A DNA stretch of 64,000 nucleotides from Saccharothrix espanaensis DSM 44229 (GTDB lineage Bacteria > Actinomycetota > Actinomycetes > Mycobacteriales > Pseudonocardiaceae). Location of the stretch: positions 5,828,001 through 5,892,000 of the forward strand of contig NC_019673.1 in the NCBI RefSeq assembly GCF_000328705.1. Reading direction: 5' to 3'. Positions 1 through 8,197 of this stretch are shown here, piece by piece. How positions within the stretch are numbered: position 1 is the stretch's first letter; every line of letters starts with the position of its first letter. The translations under genes were made by a program, and so were the position numbers. A model generated the notes under the pieces. The model did not search any database. It was not told the origin of the DNA and worked only from the letters and a program-made list of their open reading frames with translations.

Positions 1-1246
1 CTTCGCGGACTGCCTGCTCCCACGCCTGCTCGACGGTCTGCGCGCCGTCCTCGACGCGTCCGAGCGCCCGCCCGAACACCGGTCGCACGTCGGCGTCGCG
101 CACGCCCCGGTGGTTGGGCCGCACGGTGTCGGACGAGGCGGCGAACAGCTTGCCCAGCGGTGCCTCGCCGAAGTACGGGTCCTTGTGCTCCAGCACCGCG
201 GGATCGCGGTACACCTCGGGCTGGCTGGGCAGTATGCCGTCGCGCACGAACAGCTTCCGCTGCTGCTCCGGGGCGGTGAGCCACTCCGCCAACCGGTAGG
301 CCTCCTGCTGGTGCGCGCCCTGCGCGGGCACCGTCAGGTAGGAGCCGCCCCAGTTGCCGCCGCCGCCCGGGACAGCGGTGACGTCCCACTTGCCCGCACC
401 GCCGGGGCCGGCCGCCTCCTTGATCTGGGCGAGCATCCACGCCGGGCAGGTGACGGTGGCGAAGCCGCCCTGGTTGAGCGCGGCGTTCCAGGGCTGCGTG
501 AACGTGGCCACCTTCGCCGTGCGCCCCTTGGCCCCGAGCGCGCCCGCGAGGACGAACGCCCGCTTCACGTTGGGGTTCACGTCGGCGATGAAGGAGTCGT
601 CGGCCTTGGCGAAGTAGTTCTCCTCCGCCTGGTTGATCACCGCCGTGTAGACGGTGTTCACCGAGTCGGCGAACCGGCTGTCGGCGACGCGCCCGGCGAA
701 CAGGTCCGCGACGCCCGCGTAGTCCTCCCACGTCGGCCACAGGGCGGCGACCCGGTCCCGGTCGGTGGGCAGGCCGGCGCGTTCGAACAGGTCGCGCCGG
801 TAGCACATGGCCAGGCCGCCCATGTCGGTCCCGAGGCCCAGCACGGACTTCCCGTCGTCGGAGACGCCCTGCGCCCACTTCCACGGCACCCACCGCTCGC
901 GCAGCCGGTCCGCGCCGAACCGGGACAGGTCGGCCAGCCGGTCGGTCGACCTGCGCAGCCGGGGCATGTACTGCTCCTCGACCGCGACCACGTCGGCCGC
1001 GCCCCGCCCGGCGGACAGGGCGGTGATCAGGCCCTTGTGGTGGTTCTCGTAGTCGGTGACCCGGCCGACGACCTCCACCTCCGGGTGCGCCCGCTCGTAC
1101 TCCTCGAACAGCGGCCCGTAGCCGAACTCGCCGAACGTGGCCACGGTGAGCCGGAGCCGACCGTCCGCGTCCGCGTCCGCGCCGCACCCGGCGACCGCCA
1201 AGACCAACGCCACGACCAGCCACAGTGCTCGACCCGCCCGCTGCAT
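1..1246 (-). CDS. ABC transporter substrate-binding lipoprotein, sugar type (C-terminus cut by window edge)
   Basis: Exported lipoprotein that would capture a solute, probably a sugar, for an ABC importer. The ATG at 1246 has a strong ribosome binding site (GGGAGGAG). The first 21 residues form a lipoprotein signal ending in the lipobox LAVAGC. The mature part opens with LRLTVATFGEFGYGPLFEEY, typical of family 1 extracellular solute-binding proteins. About 415 residues are visible, and the last ones (ending QTVEQAWEQAVRE) resemble the usual C-terminus, so only a few residues are missing. Cognate permeases would lie outside the window to the left. The family call is secure; the ligand is unknown. 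Confidence 0.85.
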   Translation of the reverse strand, partial: MQRAGRALWLVVALVLAVAGCGADADADGRLRLTVATFGEFGYGPLFEEYERAHPEVEVVGRVTDYENHHKGLITALSAGRGAADVVAVEEQYMPRLRRSTDRLADLSRFGADRLRERWVPWKWAQGVSDDGKSVLGLGTDMGGLAMCYRRDLFERAGLPTDRDRVAALWPTWEDYAGVADLFAGRVADSRFADSVNTVYTAVINQAEENYFAKADDSFIADVNPNVKRAFVLAGALGAKGRTAKVATFTQPWNAALNQGGFATVTCPAWMLAQIKEAAGPGGAGKWDVTAVPGGGGNWGGSYLTVPAQGAHQQEAYRLAEWLTAPEQQRKLFVRDGILPSQPEVYRDPAVLEHKDPYFGEAPLGKLFAASSDTVRPNHRGVRDADVRPVFGRALGRVEDGAQTVEQAWEQAVRE

Positions 1247-1362
1247 CACGACTCCTCCCGCGCCCTCCAGGTGCGCCCATCGTCGTACCGGCACCGCCGG
1301 CGGGACCGGGTCGTGCGCGGTGTCTGCCCTTCCTCACCCGATGGTTGCCCGAAAGGGCCGGC

Positions 1363-1530
1363 TCACCCCGCGCGGACCCGCCGGTTCCACTCGTCGAGCA
1401 ACGCGTCGATCCAGGCCGCCAGCAGCCCGGCGGTCGCCGCGTCCCCGCACGTGAGGGCGTGCCGCCGCTCGGCCCCGGCGCTGGTCAGCTCGCCGACCAG
1501 GTCCAGCGCCCGCAGTTCCGGCCCGGTCAC
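1363..1530 (-). CDS. Small hypothetical protein (55 aa)
   Basis: Short helical protein starting VTGPELRALDLVGELTSAG. Its GTG start overlaps the stop of the upstream gene in a GTGA arrangement, which supports translational coupling and is the main evidence that it is real. Codon third positions are G/C-rich like its neighbours. It has one cysteine and no recognisable motif, signal peptide or membrane segment. The partner gene upstream is also unknown, so no function is offered. Confidence 0.5.
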   Translation of the reverse strand: MTGPELRALDLVGELTSAGAERRHALTCGDAATAGLLAAWIDALLDEWNRRVRAG

Positions 1531-1868
1531 GCGCGCCCCGACGCGATCCGGAACGCCTCGACGTACTTGGGCAGCTCCACCAGCGCGCGCTCCCACGTGT
1601 CGGCGGCGATCTGCCCGGCGAACACCGCGTCCACCGCGAGGCGGTCCACCTCCGGTCCGATCCCGCCGGCCTGGCGCAGCCGCCGGGACAGCTCCGCCCG
1701 GCGCACCCTGACCCGGATCACCTCCAGGGTGCGCTCCAGTTCGGCGACGACCCGGTCGGCTTGCTCCGGCGACAACACCAACCGCCCCTCCCTGGCCAGT
1801 TCGAGCAGCAGGTCGCCGACGAACCCCTCGGGCGCGCCGTGCGCGTTCCGCTCGGATCGCATCTCCAC
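1527..1868 (-). CDS. Hypothetical helical protein (113 aa)
   Basis: I do not recognise this protein. It is predicted to be largely alpha-helical and charged, with a long central helix rich in Arg/Glu (VVAELERTLEVIRVRVRRAE) that could form a coiled coil. No signal peptide or membrane segment is seen. The GTG start at 1868 sits four bases after GGAGG; an ATG two codons later is an alternative. It is coupled by a 4-nt overlap to the 55-residue gene downstream and diverges from the SARP regulator across about 200 bp. Confidence 0.6.
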   Translation of the reverse strand: MEMRSERNAHGAPEGFVGDLLLELAREGRLVLSPEQADRVVAELERTLEVIRVRVRRAELSRRLRQAGGIGPEVDRLAVDAVFAGQIAADTWERALVELPKYVEAFRIASGRA

Positions 1869-2074
1869 CGCACCTCCGCACGGGACCGACGACGTGCCAC
1901 GAGCCCATCACGTGGCCGCCGCGACGCCAAGGACCGCGGCCGGGTTCTGCCCGTCCGTACCCTCTCCGCTGCCTGCACCACCGGAAGTTCCCGTGCGCCG
2001 GACGGGTGAGCGCCGGGAACCTCCCGTGCGCCCGGGGTGTTGGATGGTGCACGGGGCTGAGTGCGGGGGTGCGG

Positions 2075-5000
2075 GTGTCGACCACGTCTGCCGAGGGACT
2101 GCGGGTGAGCGTGCTGGGGCCGGTGCGCGCCTGGTCGGGCGTCGCCGAGCTGCCGCTCGGGCACGCCCGACAGCGCGCGGTGTTCGCGGTGCTGGCGACC
2201 AGGGCGAACCAGGTGGTGTCGCGGCACGAGCTGGTAGACGCCGTGTGGGGCACCGAGCCGCCCGCGAGCGTCGTCGGCAGCCTGCACACCTACGTGTCGG
2301 GCTTGCGGCGCGTGCTGGGGGCGCACCGGGCGTCGCTCGAATCGCGGTCCACCGGGTACTCGCTGCGGTTGGCGGACGGCGCGGTGGACACCGACCTGTT
2401 CGTCCGGGCGCGCGACGAGGGCGGCCGGTTGTTGGCGGTGGGGCGGTGGGCCGAGGCGCGGGAGGCGCTCGGCGGCGCGCTGCGGCTGTGGCAGGGCACC
2501 GCCTACGCCGGGGTGTCCGGCCCGTTCGCCGAGCTGGAGCGGCAGCGGCTGGCCGAGCTGCGGCTGGCCGTCGCCGAGCAGCACGCCCGCGCGCGGCTGG
2601 AGCTGGGCGAGCACGCCGAGGTGGTAGCGGACCTGACGGGGCTGGTCGCCGAGCACCCGTGGCACGAGTCGTTGCGCGGCCTGGTGATGCTGGCGCTGCA
2701 CCGCTCCGGGCGGCGGGCCGAGGCGCTGGAGGCGTACCAGGAGGTGCACCGCGCGCTGGTGGCGGAGCAGGGGGTCGGGCCGGGTCCGGCGCTGCGCGAG
2801 CTGCACCGGCGCATCCTGGCCGCCGTGCCGGAGGAGCGGGTGCTGTTCTCCGCGCCGCCGCGCCTGGCCCAGGTCCGCGCGCCGGGCGGCGTGCTCGTCG
2901 GCCGGGACGAGGAGACGGCGCTGCTGCGCGAACTGGTGTCCGACGTGCTGGCCGGGCGCGGGACGGCCGTGTGGATCGAGGGCGAGGCGGGCATCGGGAA
3001 GTCCGCGCTGCTGGCGGTGGCGCTGGCGGACGCGGGCGAACGGGGCTGCCAGGTGGCCTGGACCGCCGCCGACGAGCTCGGCCGGCGCGACCCGCTGCAC
3101 GTGGCCGCGCGGTGCCTGGGCGTGCGCTCCGACTCGCCGGACCCCCGGCGGGCGCGGCTGGCGGCGCTGCTGCGCGGCGACTCCGGCGCCGACGACCCGC
3201 TCCCGGTCGCGCTGAACCTGCTGGCGGCGCTGGTGGACGAGGCGTGCGCGACCGGGCCCCTGCTGCTGGTCGTCGACGACCTGCACTGGGCCGACGACGC
3301 CAGCGTCCTGCTGTGGCACCGGCTGGCCACCGCGACCCGGCAGCTCCCCCTGCTGCTGGTGGCCTCGACCCGCGCGGACCCCGGCCGGCCGGAGCTGGCC
3401 CCGGTGCGCCGGGGCGTCGAGGCGCGCAACGGGCACGTGGTGGCGCTCGGACCCCTCCCGCGGGCCGGCGCGGAGGCGCTGCTCGCGAGCGTCGTGGGCG
3501 CGCCGCCCGGTGCCGCGCTGCGCGAACTGGCCCGCCGCACGGCCGGCAACCCGCTCTACCTGACCGAGGTGGCCCACGCGCTGGTGCGCGGGTCCTGCGT
3601 GCGGGTGGTGGGCGGTGTCGCCGAGGTCGACCCGTCCGCCGTCGAGGAGGTGCCGCGTTCGCTGCTGGCCGTCGTGGAGCGTGCGCTCGACGTGCTGTCC
3701 GACGAGACGCGCGAGGTGCTCCGGCTCGCGGCGCTGCTGGGCGCGGAGTTCCGGGTGGCGGAGCTGACGGCGGTGACCGGCCGCCCGCCGCTGGAGCTGG
3801 TGGGCGCGCTGGAGGAGGCGTTGACCGCGACCGTGGTCGTGGCGGTGGGCGACGACCTGGCGTTCCGGCACCCGTACCTGCGGCAGGCGTTGCACGAGGG
3901 CGTGCCGGGTTCGGTGCGGGCGGCGCTGCACCGGCACACCGCCGAGGTGCTGGCCGGGATGGGGATGCCGGCCGACCGGGTCGCCGGGCACCTGGTGGCC
4001 GAGGAGATCCCGCCGGACGGCTGGGTGGTGCGCTGGCTGGCCGAGAACCACCGCGCGGTGGTCGCCCGCGCGCCGGCGGTCGCCGCCGACCTGCTGCGCG
4101 CGGCCGTGGACACCGACCTGCCGACCCCGCGGCAGCGGGCGAGCCTGCTCGCCGCCCTGGCCAGGGTGCAGTTCCGGCTGGGCCGGTTCCCCGAGGCGGA
4201 CGCGGAACGGGCGCAGGCGCTGACCACCGACCCCGCACAGGCCGCCGAGATGCGCCAGCTGCGGGCGGCGATCCGGCACCGGCGCGGCGACACCGCGACG
4301 GCGGTCGCCGTGCTGGGCGAGGCGCTGAACGTGCCGGACGTGCCGGAGGTCTGGCGGTTCCGGCACGTGGCGCTGCTGGCCGACTTCCGGCGCGGCGACC
4401 TGTCCGACCTCGACCAGGCGGAACGCTCGGCGCGGCGGGCGCACGCGGACTCGGTGGCGGCGGGCGAGCCGTACGCGGTCGCGCAGGCGTCCCAGACGCT
4501 GTGGCTGGTGCACTCCATCCGACGTGACCACGAACGGGCGCTGGGCCACGTGGACGACGCGCTGTCCCACGTCGGCGACCGCCCCGACCTGTCCGAGCTG
4601 CGGCTGGACCTGCTGGACAACCGGGTGTTCAGCCTGCAGAACCTCGACCGCCTGCACGCGGCCGAGCAGGCGATGTGCACGGCCCGCGTGGTCGCCGCAC
4701 GCCACCACCTGCCGACCGCGCTCCAGGTGACGGCGGCCGTGCACCACTACTGGACCGGTCGGTGGGACGAGGCGCTGGCCGAGCTGGACACGGTCACCGA
4801 GGACGGGCCCGGCATCACGTTCTTCGGCCTGCGCGAGCCGGGCCCCGCCACCCTGCTCCTGCGCGGCGTGGCGGCGCTGATCGCCGGGCACCGCGACGAC
4901 CGGGCAGCGGCGGCGGCGCGACTGGGCGGTGCCGACGCGCCCACGACGTTGGCGGAGCGGGAGAACTGCGACTTCTACCTGGCCGCCTCGGCGCTGGCGG

Positions 5001-5704
5001 CCGAGCAGCGCGACTGCGTGGACGAGGCGGTCGCCCGCCTCGAACCGGTGCTGCGCCCGGACTACGCCCAGATGATGCTGCGCCACCAGTGGCTGCCCTA
5101 CCTGATCCGGCTGGCGCTGACGGCGGGTGACCACGCGACGGCACGGCGGGCGCTCGCCGTCAGCGAGGACGAGGCGGCGAAGGAGGTGCTGCCCGCCCGC
5201 GCGTCCGCCGCCCTGGCCCACTGCCGCAGCCTGATCTCCGGCGACCCGGACCCGGTGCTGGGCGCCGCGGCCCACTACCGCGAGAGGGGGCGGGTGCTGG
5301 AGTGCGCGGCGGCCCTGGAGGACGCGGGCGTGCTGCTGGCCGCCACCGGCCGCGCGGACGAGGCGTCGGCCGCGTTCGCCGAGGCGGTGCAGCTGTTCGG
5401 CGCCCTGTCCGCCCGCTGGGACGTCGTGCGCGCGGAGAACCGCCGTCGGGCAGCGGGAGTCCAACGCACCGGACCGGACACCCGCGCCCCGGCCGGCACC
5501 GGCTGGCAGTCGCTGTCCCCGCTGGAGGTCCACATCGCCCGGCTGGTCGCGGCGGGCCTGTCGAACCCGGACATCGCCGAACAACTCGCCCTCCCGAGGG
5601 GGACGGTGCAGTCGCACGTGTCGCGCCTGGCGGACAAGCTGCGCACCGGTTCACGCGCGGGCATCGCCGAGCACGTCCAAGCGAACAAGCCGCCGCACAC
5701 CTGA
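2075..5704 (+). CDS. SARP-family transcriptional regulator with AAA and LuxR HTH domains
   Basis: Large pathway-type regulator of about 1209 residues. In order: an OmpR-like winged helix (about 10-95), a bacterial transcriptional activation domain (about 100-250), an AAA/NTPase region with Walker A GEAGIGKS near residue 300 and a Walker B-like VVDDLHWAD, a TPR-like helical region, and a C-terminal LuxR helix-turn-helix (SPLEVHIARLVAAGLSNPDI, about 1145-1205). The GTG at 2075 is preferred because the conserved fold starts a few residues later (RVSVLGPVRAW); an upstream ATG at 2006 is possible. SARP proteins usually activate secondary metabolite genes. No biosynthetic cluster adjoins it here, so its target is unclear. 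Combining a SARP N-terminus with a LuxR C-terminus is known but less common than the AfsR form. Confidence 0.9.
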   Translation: MSTTSAEGLRVSVLGPVRAWSGVAELPLGHARQRAVFAVLATRANQVVSRHELVDAVWGTEPPASVVGSLHTYVSGLRRVLGAHRASLESRSTGYSLRLADGAVDTDLFVRARDEGGRLLAVGRWAEAREALGGALRLWQGTAYAGVSGPFAELERQRLAELRLAVAEQHARARLELGEHAEVVADLTGLVAEHPWHESLRGLVMLALHRSGRRAEALEAYQEVHRALVAEQGVGPGPALRELHRRILAAVPEERVLFSAPPRLAQVRAPGGVLVGRDEETALLRELVSDVLAGRGTAVWIEGEAGIGKSALLAVALADAGERGCQVAWTAADELGRRDPLHVAARCLGVRSDSPDPRRARLAALLRGDSGADDPLPVALNLLAALVDEACATGPLLLVVDDLHWADDASVLLWHRLATATRQLPLLLVASTRADPGRPELAPVRRGVEARNGHVVALGPLPRAGAEALLASVVGAPPGAALRELARRTAGNPLYLTEVAHALVRGSCVRVVGGVAEVDPSAVEEVPRSLLAVVERALDVLSDETREVLRLAALLGAEFRVAELTAVTGRPPLELVGALEEALTATVVVAVGDDLAFRHPYLRQALHEGVPGSVRAALHRHTAEVLAGMGMPADRVAGHLVAEEIPPDGWVVRWLAENHRAVVARAPAVAADLLRAAVDTDLPTPRQRASLLAALARVQFRLGRFPEADAERAQALTTDPAQAAEMRQLRAAIRHRRGDTATAVAVLGEALNVPDVPEVWRFRHVALLADFRRGDLSDLDQAERSARRAHADSVAAGEPYAVAQASQTLWLVHSIRRDHERALGHVDDALSHVGDRPDLSELRLDLLDNRVFSLQNLDRLHAAEQAMCTARVVAARHHLPTALQVTAAVHHYWTGRWDEALAELDTVTEDGPGITFFGLREPGPATLLLRGVAALIAGHRDDRAAAAARLGGADAPTTLAERENCDFYLAASALAAEQRDCVDEAVARLEPVLRPDYAQMMLRHQWLPYLIRLALTAGDHATARRALAVSEDEAAKEVLPARASAALAHCRSLISGDPDPVLGAAAHYRERGRVLECAAALEDAGVLLAATGRADEASAAFAEAVQLFGALSARWDVVRAENRRRAAGVQRTGPDTRAPAGTGWQSLSPLEVHIARLVAAGLSNPDIAEQLALPRGTVQSHVSRLADKLRTGSRAGIAEHVQANKPPHT

Positions 5705-6124
5705 CTTGCGCAAGACCATTGCCCCTGTCACACCCGAGGTCTGCACTCCTCGCCATCCCGCGCCCAGACGCCCGCCACCTACCGTGGGCGGAATGACGCG
5801 ACGGGAGAAGCGGATGAGAAGCCGGGGATGATTCCGCCGACCAGCCCCTGCCGGGTGCCGGCCGGGCAGAGGCATCGGCACCCGCCGGGATCCTGGGGCT
5901 TCAGCGGAGCCTGGGGACCGCTGCCGTCGGCCAATCGATGCGCCGATCGGGCCTGGTGGCGAGCCGGCAGCGTCCACGGAACCTGGTGGCGAGGGTGACA
6001 TGGGCACCGTCGTCAGGAACGCGGTTTCCCAGGCCGGGCAGCCTTTGGGCAGCGCAAGGCGGGAGCAGGCCGAGTCAGTGTGCGAAGATTGCGACCGGTC
6101 GCGATCCGGGATGATGTGTGGATC
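5705..6124. other. Gap with no recognisable gene
   Basis: This stretch downstream of the SARP gene contains no reading frame with convincing codon use, start signal or family resemblance on either strand. I see no strong hairpin directly after the SARP stop codon. Confidence 0.4.
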
Positions 6125-6440
6125 CTACCGACGGGGCACGTACCTCTCGGAGTGGTCAAGCAGGCGGCTGGTCTCGGACAGCTCCTGCTGCAACGCGGGC
6201 TTGTCCTCAGGCGGCGTACGGCTGTCGCTCCACTGCCTGGGCACTGGCCACGCCCTCGGCCACGTTGGTCGTGCCGGTCGAGGACTGCTGCGAGGGCGTT
6301 CCGTCCGCGTCGGGCGACCCGCTCGAACCGTCTCCGCCGCAGGGCTTCAGGTCGACCGGGCGTATCACCCAGCGCCCGGTCGACCTGCACGTCGAGGCCC
6401 GACTGCAATCGCACCGGGCGGCCGGTGTGGATCGAGGGCC
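6125..6440 (-). pseudogene. Possible frameshifted gene remnant
   Basis: Two adjoining leftward frames look protein-like only when joined. One reads WVIRPVDLKPCGG, then a Ser/Gly/Thr-rich linker ending VERQPYAA and a stop. The +1 frame continues as PPEDKPALQQELSETSRLL and ends at a TAG at 6125-6127. A single-base shift in a GCCGCC run would join them. No start codon with a ribosome binding site was found. This could be the broken C-terminus of a linker-containing protein, or chance. It overlaps the stem-loop at 6348-6387. Confidence 0.25.
6348..6387. terminator. Strong stem-loop, probable terminator
   Basis: A perfect 15-bp inverted repeat (CAGGTCGACCGGGCG at 6348-6362 and its complement at 6373-6387) surrounds a 10-nt loop. 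It lies about 80 bp beyond the stop of the last gene of the leftward peptide-uptake operon. There is no T-run on either side, as is common for actinobacterial terminators. Confidence 0.6.
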
Positions 6441-6467
6441 GGCCCCGACTCGTGAAGTCGCGCGGTA

Positions 6468-7469
6468 TCAGCGCACGCGGGCCAGTTCGTCCAACACCGG
6501 CGGGTTCATCGTGTTCGGATCGCGTTCGGCGCGGTGCACCGCGTCGACCACCGCGCGCACGTGCGGGACCGCGATGCCGTGACGCGCGGCCATCTCCAGC
6601 ACTGGGCCGAGGATGTGGTCCACCTCGGTTTGGCGGTGGTGGATCGCCAGATCTCGCCAGACGCCCGTGCGGGTCTGCTGGTGGGACACCCAGTAGGTGA
6701 TCTGCGCCTGCCAGGCTGCTTCCACCGCGTCACGGGCGGGAGTCGTGAACACCATGGGGTCGAAGCCGTCCACGGGTTCGCAGCGCACGCCGGCCGCTTC
6801 GGCGACCCGCACGACCTCGGCGACCAGGAGGCCGAACAACGGCCGGTGCTCAGGGCGGGCCAGCAGCACCGGCACGTCTTCGTCGGCCACGGCGGTCGCG
6901 AAGTACACCGCCGCGATGGCCGCTTTCGACCACAGGTAGCCGAAGATGTTGTCGGTGACGTCGGTGGGGTGGAACTCGCCCAGCAGCCGGGCCAGACCGC
7001 GCACCCGGTCGCCGACGGTCCCGTCGATCTCGCCGATGCGGAAGGTGCCGGGACCGCCGTAGGTGATGCGGCCCGGCCCGTCGTAGAAGCCGCCGAACGT
7101 GACCAGCGCACCGACCGTCCGATGTAGACCGATGGCGGCCGCGATCGGGTACTCCTCCAGTCCGTTCTGCAACGACACCACGCACCCGTCGTCGGCGAGC
7201 AGCGGGGTGATCACCCGCAGGGCGTCCACCGTGTGCCGGGACTTCACGGCCAGCAGCACGGTCCGCAACGGCTCGGCCAGCCCGTCCGGGCCCACCGCGC
7301 GGGGCCGCGCGACGAAGTCCGCCTCACCGGAGATCCGCAGCCCGTCGGCGGCGATCGCGGCCACGTGCTCGGCGTTGGCGTCGACCAGGACCACGTCGTG
7401 CCCGGCCCGGTGCAGGTGGGCTCCGACGAGGCCGCCGATGGCGCCCGCGCCCACGATGTGGATGGTCAT
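6468..7469 (-). CDS. Ketopantoate reductase family (ApbA/PanE-like) oxidoreductase
   Basis: NADPH-dependent 2-oxoacid reductase family protein of 333 residues. The N-terminal Rossmann fold begins MTIHIVGAGAIGGLVGAHL (GxGxxG). The conserved Lys region is visible as LLAVKSRHT, followed by the helical C-terminal dimerisation domain. The ATG at 7469 overlaps the stop of the upstream SDR gene (ATGA). It is the last gene of a nine-gene operon built around a peptide-type ABC importer. A role in breaking down an imported hydroxy- or keto-acid-containing compound is therefore more likely than pantothenate synthesis. The family call is firm; the substrate is unknown. Confidence 0.85.
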   Translation of the reverse strand: MTIHIVGAGAIGGLVGAHLHRAGHDVVLVDANAEHVAAIAADGLRISGEADFVARPRAVGPDGLAEPLRTVLLAVKSRHTVDALRVITPLLADDGCVVSLQNGLEEYPIAAAIGLHRTVGALVTFGGFYDGPGRITYGGPGTFRIGEIDGTVGDRVRGLARLLGEFHPTDVTDNIFGYLWSKAAIAAVYFATAVADEDVPVLLARPEHRPLFGLLVAEVVRVAEAAGVRCEPVDGFDPMVFTTPARDAVEAAWQAQITYWVSHQQTRTGVWRDLAIHHRQTEVDHILGPVLEMAARHGIAVPHVRAVVDAVHRAERDPNTMNPPVLDELARVR

Positions 7470-8197
7470 GTCAGGTCCCTGGTCAGCGGCAGGTGCGGGC
7501 GGCCGGTGTGCGAGCCGCCGCTGACGTCCACGACGGCCCCCGTGGTCCACGACGAGCGGTCGGACAGCAGGAAGGCGCACGCCTCGGCGATGTCGGCCGG
7601 GTCTCCGGTGCGGCGCAGCGGGGTGGCCGCGAGGGTCTGCGCGAAGTAGTCGGGCACGTCCGGGGTGTCCGGGCCGATGACCTCGTCGAGCACCAGGCCG
7701 GGCGCCACGGCGTTCACCCGGATCCCGTGCGGGCCGCCTTCGATCGCGCTCACCTGGGTGAACATCTCGACGGCGGCCTTGGACGAGCAGTAGTGCCCGC
7801 CGCCGGCGCGGGCGGACCGGGCCGCGCCGGAGGAGACGATGACGATCGCACCCGGCGTGCCGCGAGCGGTCCACCGTCGGAACAGTTCGCCGGTGATCAG
7901 CATGACCGACCGGACGTTCACCGCGAACACCAGGTCCCACTCCGCCGCCGTCAGCTCCGCGATCGGCAGGTTCGGGTAGATGCCGTGCGCGAACACGACA
8001 CCGTCCAACGGCCCGCCTTCCTCCGCTTGGTCCACAATGGACGACAGGTCCGCCTCGGCAAGGTCGGCCCGGACGTCCACGTCGGGGGTGCGGTCCTGGG
8101 TGACGACCTGCGCGCCCCGCTCGGCGAGCAGCCGCGCGGTGGCCCGCCCGATCCGGCCGGCCGCGCCGGTGACGAGGTAGCGTGCCGGCCCGGTCAT
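7466..8197 (-). CDS. Short-chain dehydrogenase/reductase
   Basis: Classical SDR of 243 residues. The cofactor motif TGAAGRIG is near the N-terminus, NAHG-equivalent FAHG near residue 88, the catalytic serine in IVIVSSGAA, and the Tyr-x-x-x-Lys pair in HYCSSKAAV. A conserved late segment reads IRVNAVAPG. The ATG at 8197 overlaps the stop of the upstream peptidase gene by ATGA, fixing the start. Co-transcription with the importer and peptidase suggests that it oxidises or reduces a product released from the imported compound. Confidence 0.88.
   Translation of the reverse strand: MTGPARYLVTGAAGRIGRATARLLAERGAQVVTQDRTPDVDVRADLAEADLSSIVDQAEEGGPLDGVVFAHGIYPNLPIAELTAAEWDLVFAVNVRSVMLITGELFRRWTARGTPGAIVIVSSGAARSARAGGGHYCSSKAAVEMFTQVSAIEGGPHGIRVNAVAPGLVLDEVIGPDTPDVPDYFAQTLAATPLRRTGDPADIAEACAFLLSDRSSWTTGAVVDVSGGSHTGRPHLPLTRDLT

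Noticed and set aside
1718..5617. Long leftward open frame of about 1300 codons across the SARP gene
   Set aside because: It is antisense to a gene with clear domain motifs, is rich in Arg/Pro/Gln/His and has no recognisable domain; a shadow frame typical of high-GC DNA.
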